This document shows positions 8,094 to 15,388 of a stretch of 54,408 bases of DNA, piece after piece (position 1 is the first letter of the stretch; each line of letters starts with the position of its first letter). Under the pieces are notes generated by a model that was given only the letters and a program-made list of their open reading frames with translations, ran no database searches and was not told where the DNA came from. Origin of the DNA: Gemmatimonadota bacterium (lineage in GTDB: Bacteria > Gemmatimonadota > Gemmatimonadetes > Longimicrobiales > Gaopeijiaceae); assembly GCA_022560615.1 (NCBI GenBank), contig JADFSR010000029.1:1-54408 (forward strand). Direction: 5' to 3'. The translations under genes and the position numbers were made by a program.

Positions 8094-8996
8094 CTAGTTG
8101 TCCCGCTCCACGACATAGAGCGCCAGCGAGCTCAGAGCCGGCGCGTCGATGCCTCCGGAGCTGAGCGCCTCCAGCGCATCGTCCACGTGCGCTCGGGCCC
8201 GGTTTCTCGCTTCCTCCAGCCCGTAGAGGCCTACGTAGGTCGACTTGTCGAGCTCGGCGTCGCTGGGCCGCTTGCCCAGCGTCTCAGCCGATTGCGTGGC
8301 ATCGAGCAAGTCGTCCGCGATCTGGAACGCGAGCCCGATCGAAGCGCCGTACCGTCTCAGCGCCTCGACGACATGATCGGCCCCTCGCGCGGCTCTAGCG
8401 CCGAGCACGAGGGACGCCATGAGCAGAGCGCCGGTCTTACGGCGGTACAGTCCATTCAGCTCGTCGGGCCCCAGGGCCTCACCCTCGCCCTCCAGGTCGA
8501 GCCACTGCCCACCGACCATCCCACCTGCGCCGGCAGCCTCCATCAGCTCACGGGCGACGGCGATGGCACCCTCTGGTCCGCACTCCAACTGCTCTGCCGA
8601 AGAAAGCGCCTGTAGTGCTGCCGCGGGAATCAGCGCGGCTCCGGCTCTGGAGGTTACGTCTTCGCCATGATCGACGTGCGTCGTCGGGCGTCCCCTCCTG
8701 AACTCCGCGTCATCCATGCACGGAAGGTCATCGTGCATCAGCGAGTAGGCGTGGATCAGCTCCACGGAGACAGCCAGCGGATAGATCAATTCGTTCGCCG
8801 CGCCCCCACTGGCTCGATACGCGGTAGAGCAGAGAATTGGTCGGAGTCGTTTGCCCCCGCTCATGACACCATGCCGGATCGCCGCCGCGACATCCGCGTC
8901 CGTCTCCGACTCCAACCGGGAGACGACGCGTTCCAGTGTGGCCTCCACCTTCAGCCTCTCCGCGGCGAGGTAGCTCGAGAGACCGAAGCCGCTCAC
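8094..8996 (-). CDS. ispA: Polyprenyl synthetase (farnesyl/geranylgeranyl diphosphate synthase)
   Basis: Condenses isopentenyl diphosphate with allylic diphosphates to C15-C20 chains. 300 aa from GTG 8996, which overlaps the xseB stop as GTGA. It carries GGKRLRP, the first Asp-rich motif HDDLPCMDDAEFRRGRPTTH (DDxxxxD) and the second, FQIADDLLD (DDxxD), with a conserved Lys before it. The xseB-ispA-dxs order is widespread and supports FPP synthase, though chain length cannot be read with certainty. The 81-bp gap before dxs contains the inverted repeat TGTTCGGC/GCCGAACA (8033-8040 and 8083-8090). Confidence 0.93.
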   Translation of the reverse strand: MSGFGLSSYLAAERLKVEATLERVVSRLESETDADVAAAIRHGVMSGGKRLRPILCSTAYRASGGAANELIYPLAVSVELIHAYSLMHDDLPCMDDAEFRRGRPTTHVDHGEDVTSRAGAALIPAAALQALSSAEQLECGPEGAIAVARELMEAAGAGGMVGGQWLDLEGEGEALGPDELNGLYRRKTGALLMASLVLGARAARGADHVVEALRRYGASIGLAFQIADDLLDATQSAETLGKRPSDAELDKSTYVGLYGLEEARNRARAHVDDALEALSSGGIDAPALSSLALYVVERDN

Positions 8997-9244
8997 GGCT
9001 CGTCTACATCCAGTTCCCGGGTCTTGCCCCCGGCCAGTAGCTCCTCCACGCGTAGCTGCGTTTCGGAGAGCACCCGCTCGGCTTCACGCACGTGCCCGAT
9101 CCCCTCCTCGAAGAGTTCGAGGGCCTCCTCGAGGGAGACCTCATCGGACTCGAGTCGCGTCAGGATCAGTTCCAGGCGCGAAATCCGCTCCTCCAGCGAG
9201 ACCGCATCGCTGCTTCCGGCGTCGCGTTCGGTTTCGTCGCTCAC
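8993..9244 (-). CDS. xseB: Exodeoxyribonuclease VII small subunit
   Basis: Small regulatory subunit of ExoVII, which degrades single-stranded DNA. 83 aa, typical length. The diagnostic core LEERISRLELILTRLESDEV..SLEEALELFEEGI is a helical pair, with a charged, disordered C-terminus. GTG start 9244 overlaps the xseA stop (GTGA, 9241-9244) and its own stop overlaps the ispA start (GTGA, 8993-8996), so three consecutive genes are linked by 4-bp overlaps that favour fixed stoichiometry. Confidence 0.94.
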   Translation of the reverse strand: MSDETERDAGSSDAVSLEERISRLELILTRLESDEVSLEEALELFEEGIGHVREAERVLSETQLRVEELLAGGKTRELDVDEP

Positions 9245-10533
9245 GATGGATCGAGCTCCCTGGTTTCCAGCGCCTCGCAGGACACTTCACCGTCGCGAAC
9301 ACGTAGCTCGAACGGTTGGCCCGGCGTGAAGTCCTGCACCGAGCGAAGGACCGACCCGGTTTCAGAACGCGCGACCGAGTAGCCCCGCCGCAAAGTAGCG
9401 AGCGGCGAGAGTGCGTCGAGCTTGCCCGCGGCCGCCGCGATGCTCAGGCGCCGCCGTCCCAACGCGGAGAGCATGCCGCGTTCGATCCGGCCCGTGGCGC
9501 GGTCGATGGTCTGCTGGACCGGCATGATCCTGCGCTCCATCCGGACTCCCAAGCCCACCAGGTCCTCCCGCAACGCAGATCGACGTCTTTGCATGGTGCC
9601 CTGCAGCCCCTGCGCCAGGCGCGAAGGCATCTCTCGGAGTCCGTCGATGAGAACGGCGGCGTCGGGGACGACCGCTTCCGCAGCGGCCGACGGGGTGGGA
9701 GCCCTGAGGTCCGCTACGAGGTCCGCGATGGTCACGTCGATCTCGTGGCCCACGCCTGAAACTACAGGCATCGGACAGGCGGCAATCGCCCGAGCCACCG
9801 GCTCCTCGTTGAACGCCCACAGATCCTCCACGGAGCCGCCGCCGCGACTCACGATGATGACGTCGGGTTTGCCCGTGGCGGCGAGGGCCTGAAGCGCGCG
9901 CGCGATGTCGACCGAGGCGCCTTCCCCCTGAACGCGCGTGGCGCCGAGCAGCACCCGAACCCAGGGCGCACGTCGGCGCAACACCGACACGATGTCGCGC
10001 AGCGCCGCACCGGTCGACGACGTGACGACTCCCACTACCGCCGGATAGCGCGGTAATGCCCTCTTCCGCGTCGCTTCCAGGAGGCCCTCGGCCTCGAGGG
10101 TGGCGCGCAACTTCTGAAAGGCCAGCCTCCACAGCCCCTCGGCACCCTCTGCCTCGATGCGAGAAGCCACCAATTGGTACTCGCCGCGAGCTTCGTACAG
10201 GGTCAGCGATCCGAGTGCTCGGATCTTCATGCCCTCTTCGGGATCGGTCGGTAGATGTTGGGCTTCGCGATTGAACATCACGCAGCGCATCTGTGCACGA
10301 TCGTCCTTCAGGGTGAAGTAGCAGTGCCCCGGACGCGACCGTGTCCAGCTCCCCACTTCACCGCCGATCCAGAGGGGATCGACGCTGTCCTCGAGCAGTG
10401 AGCGCACCGCGCGATTGACCTGCGAGACGGACCAGACCTTCGGTTCGCCAGCAGTTTCGTCCACGGGTGGCGGGGCCTCGACGTGCTCCGGCTTCGGCTC
10501 TGGGAAGAGGTCGAGGCTCAGGTCGTTCGACAT
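9241..10533 (-). CDS. xseA: Exodeoxyribonuclease VII large subunit
   Basis: Catalytic subunit of ExoVII. 430 aa from ATG 10533, preceded by AGGA. An N-terminal OB-fold (KVWSVSQVNRAVRSLLE...GEVGSWTRSRPGHCYFTLKDD) binds ssDNA. The catalytic region follows with VGVVTSSTGAALRDI, IIVSRGGGSVEDLWAFNEE and SGVGHEIDVTIADLVADLRAPTP, then a coiled-coil segment and a C-terminal strand domain (LRRGYSVAR). It lies 10 bp after folD and overlaps xseB. Confidence 0.96.
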   Translation of the reverse strand: MSNDLSLDLFPEPKPEHVEAPPPVDETAGEPKVWSVSQVNRAVRSLLEDSVDPLWIGGEVGSWTRSRPGHCYFTLKDDRAQMRCVMFNREAQHLPTDPEEGMKIRALGSLTLYEARGEYQLVASRIEAEGAEGLWRLAFQKLRATLEAEGLLEATRKRALPRYPAVVGVVTSSTGAALRDIVSVLRRRAPWVRVLLGATRVQGEGASVDIARALQALAATGKPDVIIVSRGGGSVEDLWAFNEEPVARAIAACPMPVVSGVGHEIDVTIADLVADLRAPTPSAAAEAVVPDAAVLIDGLREMPSRLAQGLQGTMQRRRSALREDLVGLGVRMERRIMPVQQTIDRATGRIERGMLSALGRRRLSIAAAAGKLDALSPLATLRRGYSVARSETGSVLRSVQDFTPGQPFELRVRDGEVSCEALETRELDPS

Positions 10534-10543
10534 GGCGCGATTC

Positions 10544-11431
10544 CTAGCCGGCTGTGAGCCGAGCCGACCTCACGGTATTGCTGAGCAGCATGGTGATCGT
10601 CATCGGTCCAACGCCTCCCGGCACTGGGGATATCGCTGCTGCGATCTGGGCGACTTCATCGAACAGGACGTCGCCACACACCCGGTAGCCCTTCTCGCGC
10701 GTGTCGTCTTCCACGCGGTTGGTGCCGACGTCGATTACGACGGCACCAGGAGCGACCATGTCGGCCGTGATCATCTCCGGTTGGCCCGTCGCGACGACCA
10801 GGATGTCCGCGGTGCGCGTCACTGCTCCGAGATCGGGCGTCCTCGAGTGGCACACCGTCACGGTAGCGTTCCCGCCGGGCGCCTTGCGCATGAGGAGCGA
10901 GGCGAGCGGGCGACCGACGATGTTCGAGCGTCCCACGACGACCACGTGCTTCCCGGCTGGATCGTGCCCGCTACGCGTCAGCATCTCGATGACACCGGCC
11001 GGCGTGCACGGCGCGAAGAAGTCCCCGGAACCCGTCGCCAGACGTCCCACACTCATCGGGTGGAAGCCGTCCACGTCCTTCGAGGGGTCGACCGCCTCGA
11101 TCACTCGTCCCTCATCGATGTGCTCCGGAAGCGGGAGCTGCACGAGGATGCCGTGGATCTCGGGGTCGGCGTTCAGGCCCGCCACGACGCCCAGAAGCTC
11201 ATCCTCCGGCGTGTCCACGGGAAGCGTGATCTGTCGCGAGTGGATCCCCATCGCGGCGGCGGCCTTGTTCTTCATGCCGACGTACATCTGGGATGCGGGG
11301 TCGTCCCCGAGCAATACCGTCGCCAAACCCGGTGTCACACCCGCCTCATCCTTCAGGCGAGCGACCTCGGTAGTGAGCTCGCCACGGATCTCGTTCGCGA
11401 TGTCCTTGCCGGAAATGATCTGTGCGCTCAT
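10544..11431 (-). CDS. folD: Bifunctional methylenetetrahydrofolate dehydrogenase / cyclohydrolase
   Basis: Interconverts 5,10-methylene-, methenyl- and 10-formyl-THF using NADP. 295 aa from ATG 11431. Motifs: YVGMKNKAAAAMGI with the catalytic Lys, GILVQLPLPEHID, the substrate loop DPSKDVDGFHP, and the Rossmann segment GRSNIVGRPLASLL...VIDVGTNRV. First gene of the minus-strand run that ends at recN. The 168-bp gap to the divergent DUF3179 gene must hold its promoter, but no clear -35/-10 pair is visible. Confidence 0.96.
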   Translation of the reverse strand: MSAQIISGKDIANEIRGELTTEVARLKDEAGVTPGLATVLLGDDPASQMYVGMKNKAAAAMGIHSRQITLPVDTPEDELLGVVAGLNADPEIHGILVQLPLPEHIDEGRVIEAVDPSKDVDGFHPMSVGRLATGSGDFFAPCTPAGVIEMLTRSGHDPAGKHVVVVGRSNIVGRPLASLLMRKAPGGNATVTVCHSRTPDLGAVTRTADILVVATGQPEMITADMVAPGAVVIDVGTNRVEDDTREKGYRVCGDVLFDEVAQIAAAISPVPGGVGPMTITMLLSNTVRSARLTAG

Positions 11432-11599
11432 GCGGCCTAGGCGTGGTTGGTGTCGTCGCGGGCAGAGGAAGGCAGAAAAGTAACACCTCGAGATGCCCCC
11501 TACGGCCGCTGTCGGGGGAACTCCACGACAGCTCTCCGCGTTCCTCAGAAGGCTGGAGGGGGCGGTAAGGGGCCGCGATTTCTCGAGAGCGGACAGCGG

Positions 11600-12706
11600 G
11601 TGACTTCAAAGCATCGGTGGCTTCTTCTCGCCACGCTCGTCGCAGCGTGCCAGCAGGAAGCCGGGAGCCCGCTGGGGCCGACGGGCGGACGCACCGGTCA
11701 GCAGGATAATCCTCAATGCACCGGCCTGGCGCTCCCGCTCAACGCGACCAACGTCGCCAAGGATGGCATCCCGGCTCTCTCCGATCCCACCTTCGTGGCA
11801 CCGGACGCGCCCGGGGCTGCCTACGTGAACGGAGAGACGCGCGTGGTCGGCATCGTCATCGCTGGTGAAGCTCTCGCGATTCCCCTGAACATCCTCTGGT
11901 GGCACGAGATCGTGAACCTCAGGCGGGGATCACAGGATGTGGCCGTCACCTATTGCCCATTGACCGGGTCTTCGATCTCGTTCGATCGCTCGGTGATCGG
12001 CGGCCAGGAGCTACGGGTCTCCGGCCTGCTCTCCGGCAACAACCTCGTGATGTTCGATCGCTCGAGCAATGAGTCGCTGTGGGGCCAAATGGCGGCGCTG
12101 GCGCTCTGTGGTCCCGCTCGGGGGCAGGCGCTACCCTCGGTACAGAGCATCGAGACCAGCTTTGCCGAGTGGCAGTCGATGCACCCGGACACGAGGGTCG
12201 TCTCGAGTGAGACCGGTCATGACCGCAACTACGGGATCAATCCGTACGAGGATTACTGGATGCTGGACGCTCCCCCCGCGTTCGGCTCCGAGCGTCTTCC
12301 GGATCCTCGCCTCCTTCCCAAAGAGCTCGTCCTCGCGATCCCGAGCGGCGAGAGCGCTGGGCTGGCGATCCCCTTCAAGCACCGCGACCCGCAGGCCCGC
12401 GAGGCGTTGAACCTCGAGTTCGACGACTCCTTCATGGTGGCGTTCTGGGACGGGCCGAGCCGGACCGCGGCAGCGTACTTCGCGTTCGCCGAGTGGCCGA
12501 AAGGCTTCGACGCGGCTGTGGGTCTGTTGACCTTCGACGCGGTAGAGACCGGCTACGTGGACCGCGAAACCGGGACCCTGTGGAATCTGGAAGGCGTCGC
12601 GATCGACGGGCCCGGAGTAGGAGGGCGCCTCATGCGGCATGCGCGCTCGTACGTGGCGTTTTGGTTCGCTTGGGCGGAGCTGAGGCCGGACACCGAGATC
12701 TACTAG
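11600..12706 (+). CDS. DUF3179 family lipoprotein
   Basis: 368 aa if started at GTG 11600, which yields a lipoprotein signal (MTSKHRWLLLATLVAAC, lipobox LVAAC). The frame continues upstream to ATG 11447, but that would bury the signal behind 51 residues. The mature protein matches DUF3179 hallmarks: KDGIPALSDPTF, GIVIAGEALAIPLNILWWHEIVN, VTYCPLTGSSISFDRS and the closing ARSYVAFWFAW. The biochemical role of the family is unknown. The conserved Cys of YCPLTG and several His/Asp suggest a redox or metal function, but that is speculation. Convergent with rny, 25 bp apart. Confidence 0.85.
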   Translation: MTSKHRWLLLATLVAACQQEAGSPLGPTGGRTGQQDNPQCTGLALPLNATNVAKDGIPALSDPTFVAPDAPGAAYVNGETRVVGIVIAGEALAIPLNILWWHEIVNLRRGSQDVAVTYCPLTGSSISFDRSVIGGQELRVSGLLSGNNLVMFDRSSNESLWGQMAALALCGPARGQALPSVQSIETSFAEWQSMHPDTRVVSSETGHDRNYGINPYEDYWMLDAPPAFGSERLPDPRLLPKELVLAIPSGESAGLAIPFKHRDPQAREALNLEFDDSFMVAFWDGPSRTAAAYFAFAEWPKGFDAAVGLLTFDAVETGYVDRETGTLWNLEGVAIDGPGVGGRLMRHARSYVAFWFAWAELRPDTEIY

Positions 12707-12731
12707 GCTCAACTCTCACGACCGCCGGCGA

Positions 12732-14306
12732 CTACCTCGCGAAATCGATCGCTCTCGTCTCGCGTACGACGACGACCTTGATCTGGCCGGGGTACTGCAA
12801 CTCGCTCTCGATCTTCCTGGCGACGGCCTCTGAGATCTGCGCCATTTCCCCGTCCGTCACCCGGGAGGGCTCGACCATGACACGCAACTCGCGACCCGCC
12901 TGGATCGCGAAGCAGCGCTCCACTCCCGGATGCTCCATTGCGAGCTCTTCGAGCTTCTCGAGGCGTTTCACATAGCCCTCGAACATCTCGCGACGAGCGC
13001 CCGGCCTCGATCCACTGATCGCGTCAGCGGCGGAGACCAGGAACGTCTCCGCGAAATGGTGCGGCTCTTCGTCGTGGTGCGCCTTGATCGCGTTCAGGAC
13101 GATGGCGCTCTCTTCGTGTTTCTTGCACAGCCGGTACCCGAGCTCCACGTGGGTGCCCTCGTGCTCATGCGTCATGCCCTTCCCGACGTCGTGCAATACG
13201 CCGGCGCGCTTCGTCTCTGAGACGTCGAGCCCCATTTCCGCCGCCATGTTGCCCGCGAGCAGCGCGACTTCCCTGGCATGCTGGAGCTGATTCTGACCGT
13301 ATGAGGTGCGGAAGCGGAGTCGACCGAGCGTCTTCACGATCTCTGGGTGAACGTTGTGGATCCCGAGCTCGTAGAGGACCTCCTCCGCGCCCTCGAGCAT
13401 CGTCCGCTCGACCTCCTTCTGGGCCTTCTCCACGGTCTCCTCGATACGACCAGGGTGAATGCGACCATCCTCGACCAGTTCAGTGAGGGCCATGCGGGCG
13501 ATTTCCCGCCGCACGGGGTCGAACGCCGACAGCACGACGGCCTCAGGTGTATCATCGATGATCACGTCGACGCCGGTCGCTTGCTCGAACGAGCGGATGT
13601 TGCGTCCTTCGCGACCGATGATGCGACCCTTCATTTCATCCGATGGGAGCTGAACGACGGAGACCGTGGTCCGTGCGGTCAGGTCGGCTGCCATTCGTTG
13701 GATCGACAGCGCTACGATCTTCCGAGCCTCGCGCTCGGCGTCGCCTTGCGCCTGCTCCTTGACCTCGCGCAGCATGTTGGATGCGTCTGCGCGAGCCTCG
13801 TCCTCGAGCGTCTCGATGAGCTCCTTCTTGGCCTCCTCGGCGCTCAGACCCGCGAGCTGCTCCAGCCGCGCACGGGCTGTGCCCTCGGCCTCTCGGGCAG
13901 CTGCGTCCCTCCGTGCGACCTCGGCATGGCGGTTGTCGAGCCCCGCGACGCGCTCGTCCAGCTCGGCCTCGCGGGCGTCGAGACGATCTACCTGACGGTC
14001 AAAGGCTACCGAGCGCTCCTCATTGCGGCGCTCTGCGCGCTCGACGTCCGCACGGCGCCGTGACTCTTCCTTCTCCCACGCCTCACGAAGGCGGAAGCCC
14101 TCCTCTCGCCCGGCGAGTTCGCCGGCTCTGAGCGCGGTGTCCGCATCGTCACTTGCCCGCTTCAGGATGCGGGAGGCCTCGTCCCTCGCCTCGGCTTTTT
14201 CCAACTCCCGGTGGGCCCGTTCACGGCTCCGCACGACGAAGAACGCAACGATACCACCTAGGACGAGGCCGACCGCCGCCGCCAGCATTAGCTGCGGGGT
14301 GACCAT
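12732..14306 (-). CDS. rny: Ribonuclease Y
   Basis: Membrane-anchored endoribonuclease that initiates mRNA decay. 524 aa from ATG 14306, chosen because GGAG lies 7 nt upstream; a GTG at 14327 would add seven residues. Order: one N-terminal membrane helix (MLAAAVGLVLGGIVAFFVV), a long Glu/Arg coiled coil to about residue 200, a KH domain with GRIIGREGRNIRSFEQATGVD, then the HD domain with HDVGKGMTHEHEGTH and KAHHDEEPH. Full length for the family. The inverted-repeat element 14435-14738 sits in its upstream region, between it and zapA. Confidence 0.96.
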   Translation of the reverse strand: MVTPQLMLAAAVGLVLGGIVAFFVVRSRERAHRELEKAEARDEASRILKRASDDADTALRAGELAGREEGFRLREAWEKEESRRRADVERAERRNEERSVAFDRQVDRLDAREAELDERVAGLDNRHAEVARRDAAAREAEGTARARLEQLAGLSAEEAKKELIETLEDEARADASNMLREVKEQAQGDAEREARKIVALSIQRMAADLTARTTVSVVQLPSDEMKGRIIGREGRNIRSFEQATGVDVIIDDTPEAVVLSAFDPVRREIARMALTELVEDGRIHPGRIEETVEKAQKEVERTMLEGAEEVLYELGIHNVHPEIVKTLGRLRFRTSYGQNQLQHAREVALLAGNMAAEMGLDVSETKRAGVLHDVGKGMTHEHEGTHVELGYRLCKKHEESAIVLNAIKAHHDEEPHHFAETFLVSAADAISGSRPGARREMFEGYVKRLEKLEELAMEHPGVERCFAIQAGRELRVMVEPSRVTDGEMAQISEAVARKIESELQYPGQIKVVVVRETRAIDFAR

Positions 14307-14434
14307 GTATTTACTCCAAATCGGCACCGTGAAGCGCCGAAGGTGAGCGATATGCGACCCTACGGGCTCATGTCAAGAACCGCAGAATCCGACGTGCATC
14401 GGGAAATAGGAGGCGGTGGACTCTCTCACGCAAG

Positions 14435-14738
14435 CTAGCAGCCCGTGGTAGAAGTACAGTGGGCCGCGTTACGGTGCCACGGCTCCAGATCCTAGGCGGT
14501 GCGACGACGCCATAGCCGTCGCTACGGCTAGGAGCTCCAACGACGGAGATGGGGCCGTGCCACCGTAACCCACGAACCGGTAGTATTGTCACACCTGGTG
14601 GCGGGCGCAGGGGGGTCGCGGCCCAATAGGTCGTCTCTCCTCCTCGCCGTAGAACAACTACGACTCGTCGTCCTTCCTACTCTTGAACTCGCGAGACCCC
14701 TGCGCGCGGCCCACTGTACTTCTACCACGGGCTGCTAG
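14435..14738. mobile_element. Non-coding 304-bp element with perfect 34-bp terminal inverted repeats (MITE-like)
   Basis: The arms 14435-14468 and 14705-14738 are exact reverse complements over 34 bp, each ending in CTAGCAGCCCG. The outermost CTAG may be a 4-bp target duplication, which would leave a 296-bp element. Two further internal hairpins exist. Arm 1 pairs 14469-14486 with 14551-14568 (two non-Watson-Crick positions) and contains TAGCCGT-CGCT-ACGGCTA. Arm 2 pairs 14606-14620 with 14690-14704 and contains CGTAG-AACAA-CTACG. RNA or single-stranded DNA from it would fold into a three-way, Y-shaped structure. No transposase or credible ORF is inside. MITE is the preferred reading; a structured non-coding RNA is the alternative. 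Confidence 0.65.
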
Positions 14739-14771
14739 AGTTTCTAGTGAGAGCGTGGCACGCCGCGGGCT

Positions 14772-15080
14772 TCAGTTGTTTTTGTCGCTCGCCGGCGCTT
14801 CCGCCTCGATCCGGCGGGTCAGATTCGTCGCCCGCGAGGCGACCTCCTTGCGAAGCTGCTCCAGTTCGTCGATCGCCTGGAAGCACTGGTCCGCGATCGA
14901 GAGCGCTGCCAAGATCGCCGCCTTGTGACCTTCGATGAGCCCCGCCTGCATGCGGATCTCATGGATGCGGTCGTCGACCAGTTTTGCGCACCGTTTCGTG
15001 TGCTCGGGCGCGACGTTCGCACGAATGGTGTGTTCTTCACCCGCGATGCGGACCGTGACCGACGCTTTCTCGGGACTCAT
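14772..15080 (-). CDS. zapA: Cell division protein ZapA
   Basis: Cytoplasmic FtsZ-ring stabiliser. 102 aa. The N-terminal beta-hairpin (VTVRIAGEEHTIRA) followed by a long helix (KLVDDRIHEIRM...ALSIADQCFQAIDELEQLRKEV) is the ZapA pattern. ATG 15080 follows GGAGGAG and overlaps the preceding coiled-coil gene's stop as ATGA (15077-15080). The order pheT-(coiled coil)-zapA-rny is widely conserved and supports the call. The non-coding element begins 33 bp after its stop. Confidence 0.9.
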   Translation of the reverse strand: MSPEKASVTVRIAGEEHTIRANVAPEHTKRCAKLVDDRIHEIRMQAGLIEGHKAAILAALSIADQCFQAIDELEQLRKEVASRATNLTRRIEAEAPASDKNN

Positions 15081-15388
15081 CGCTGCTCCTCCAAGAAGCG
15101 GATCTTGGCCAACAGTTTGTCTACGCCGGCCCTGCCCCTCTTCAACCGACCCCGGAGATCCTGGTTTTCCTCTTCCAGCCCGTCGAGTCGGGTCAGCATG
15201 CGGCCCGCCTCGGCATCATCGCCGGTAAACCGCTTGACGAGCTCCTCGAGCTCCTCGCTCTTGCCCTCCGCCTCTTCGGCGCGAGTGCTGACATCCGCGA
15301 GTCGATCGAGCAGCCCGCCCACCGCGCTCTCGAGCTCAGTGAGCGCAGCGCGGTCGGAGCGTTCACCGCTACCCCCGGTGTTCGACAC
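15077..15388 (-). CDS. Small coiled-coil protein, ZapB-like
   Basis: 103 aa from GTG 15388, with GGAGGAG six bases upstream. Almost wholly heptad-like and acidic (LTELESAVGGLLDRLADV, LEELVKRF, LDGLEEENQDLRGRLKR, LLAKIRFLEEQR). Its start lies 20 bp inside the pheT 3' end and its stop overlaps the zapA start. Coiled-coil partners of ZapA are often found here, so a division-ring role is inferred from context. No sequence motif proves ZapB identity. Confidence 0.75.
   Translation of the reverse strand: MSNTGGSGERSDRAALTELESAVGGLLDRLADVSTRAEEAEGKSEELEELVKRFTGDDAEAGRMLTRLDGLEEENQDLRGRLKRGRAGVDKLLAKIRFLEEQR

Noticed and set aside
14435-14738. 6S RNA, RNase P RNA or tmRNA
   Set aside because: The position next to zapA recalls 6S RNA, but the length, the perfect 34-bp outer stem and the absence of a central bubble do not fit. 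No RNase P conserved segments, tRNA-like ends or tag ORF are visible.
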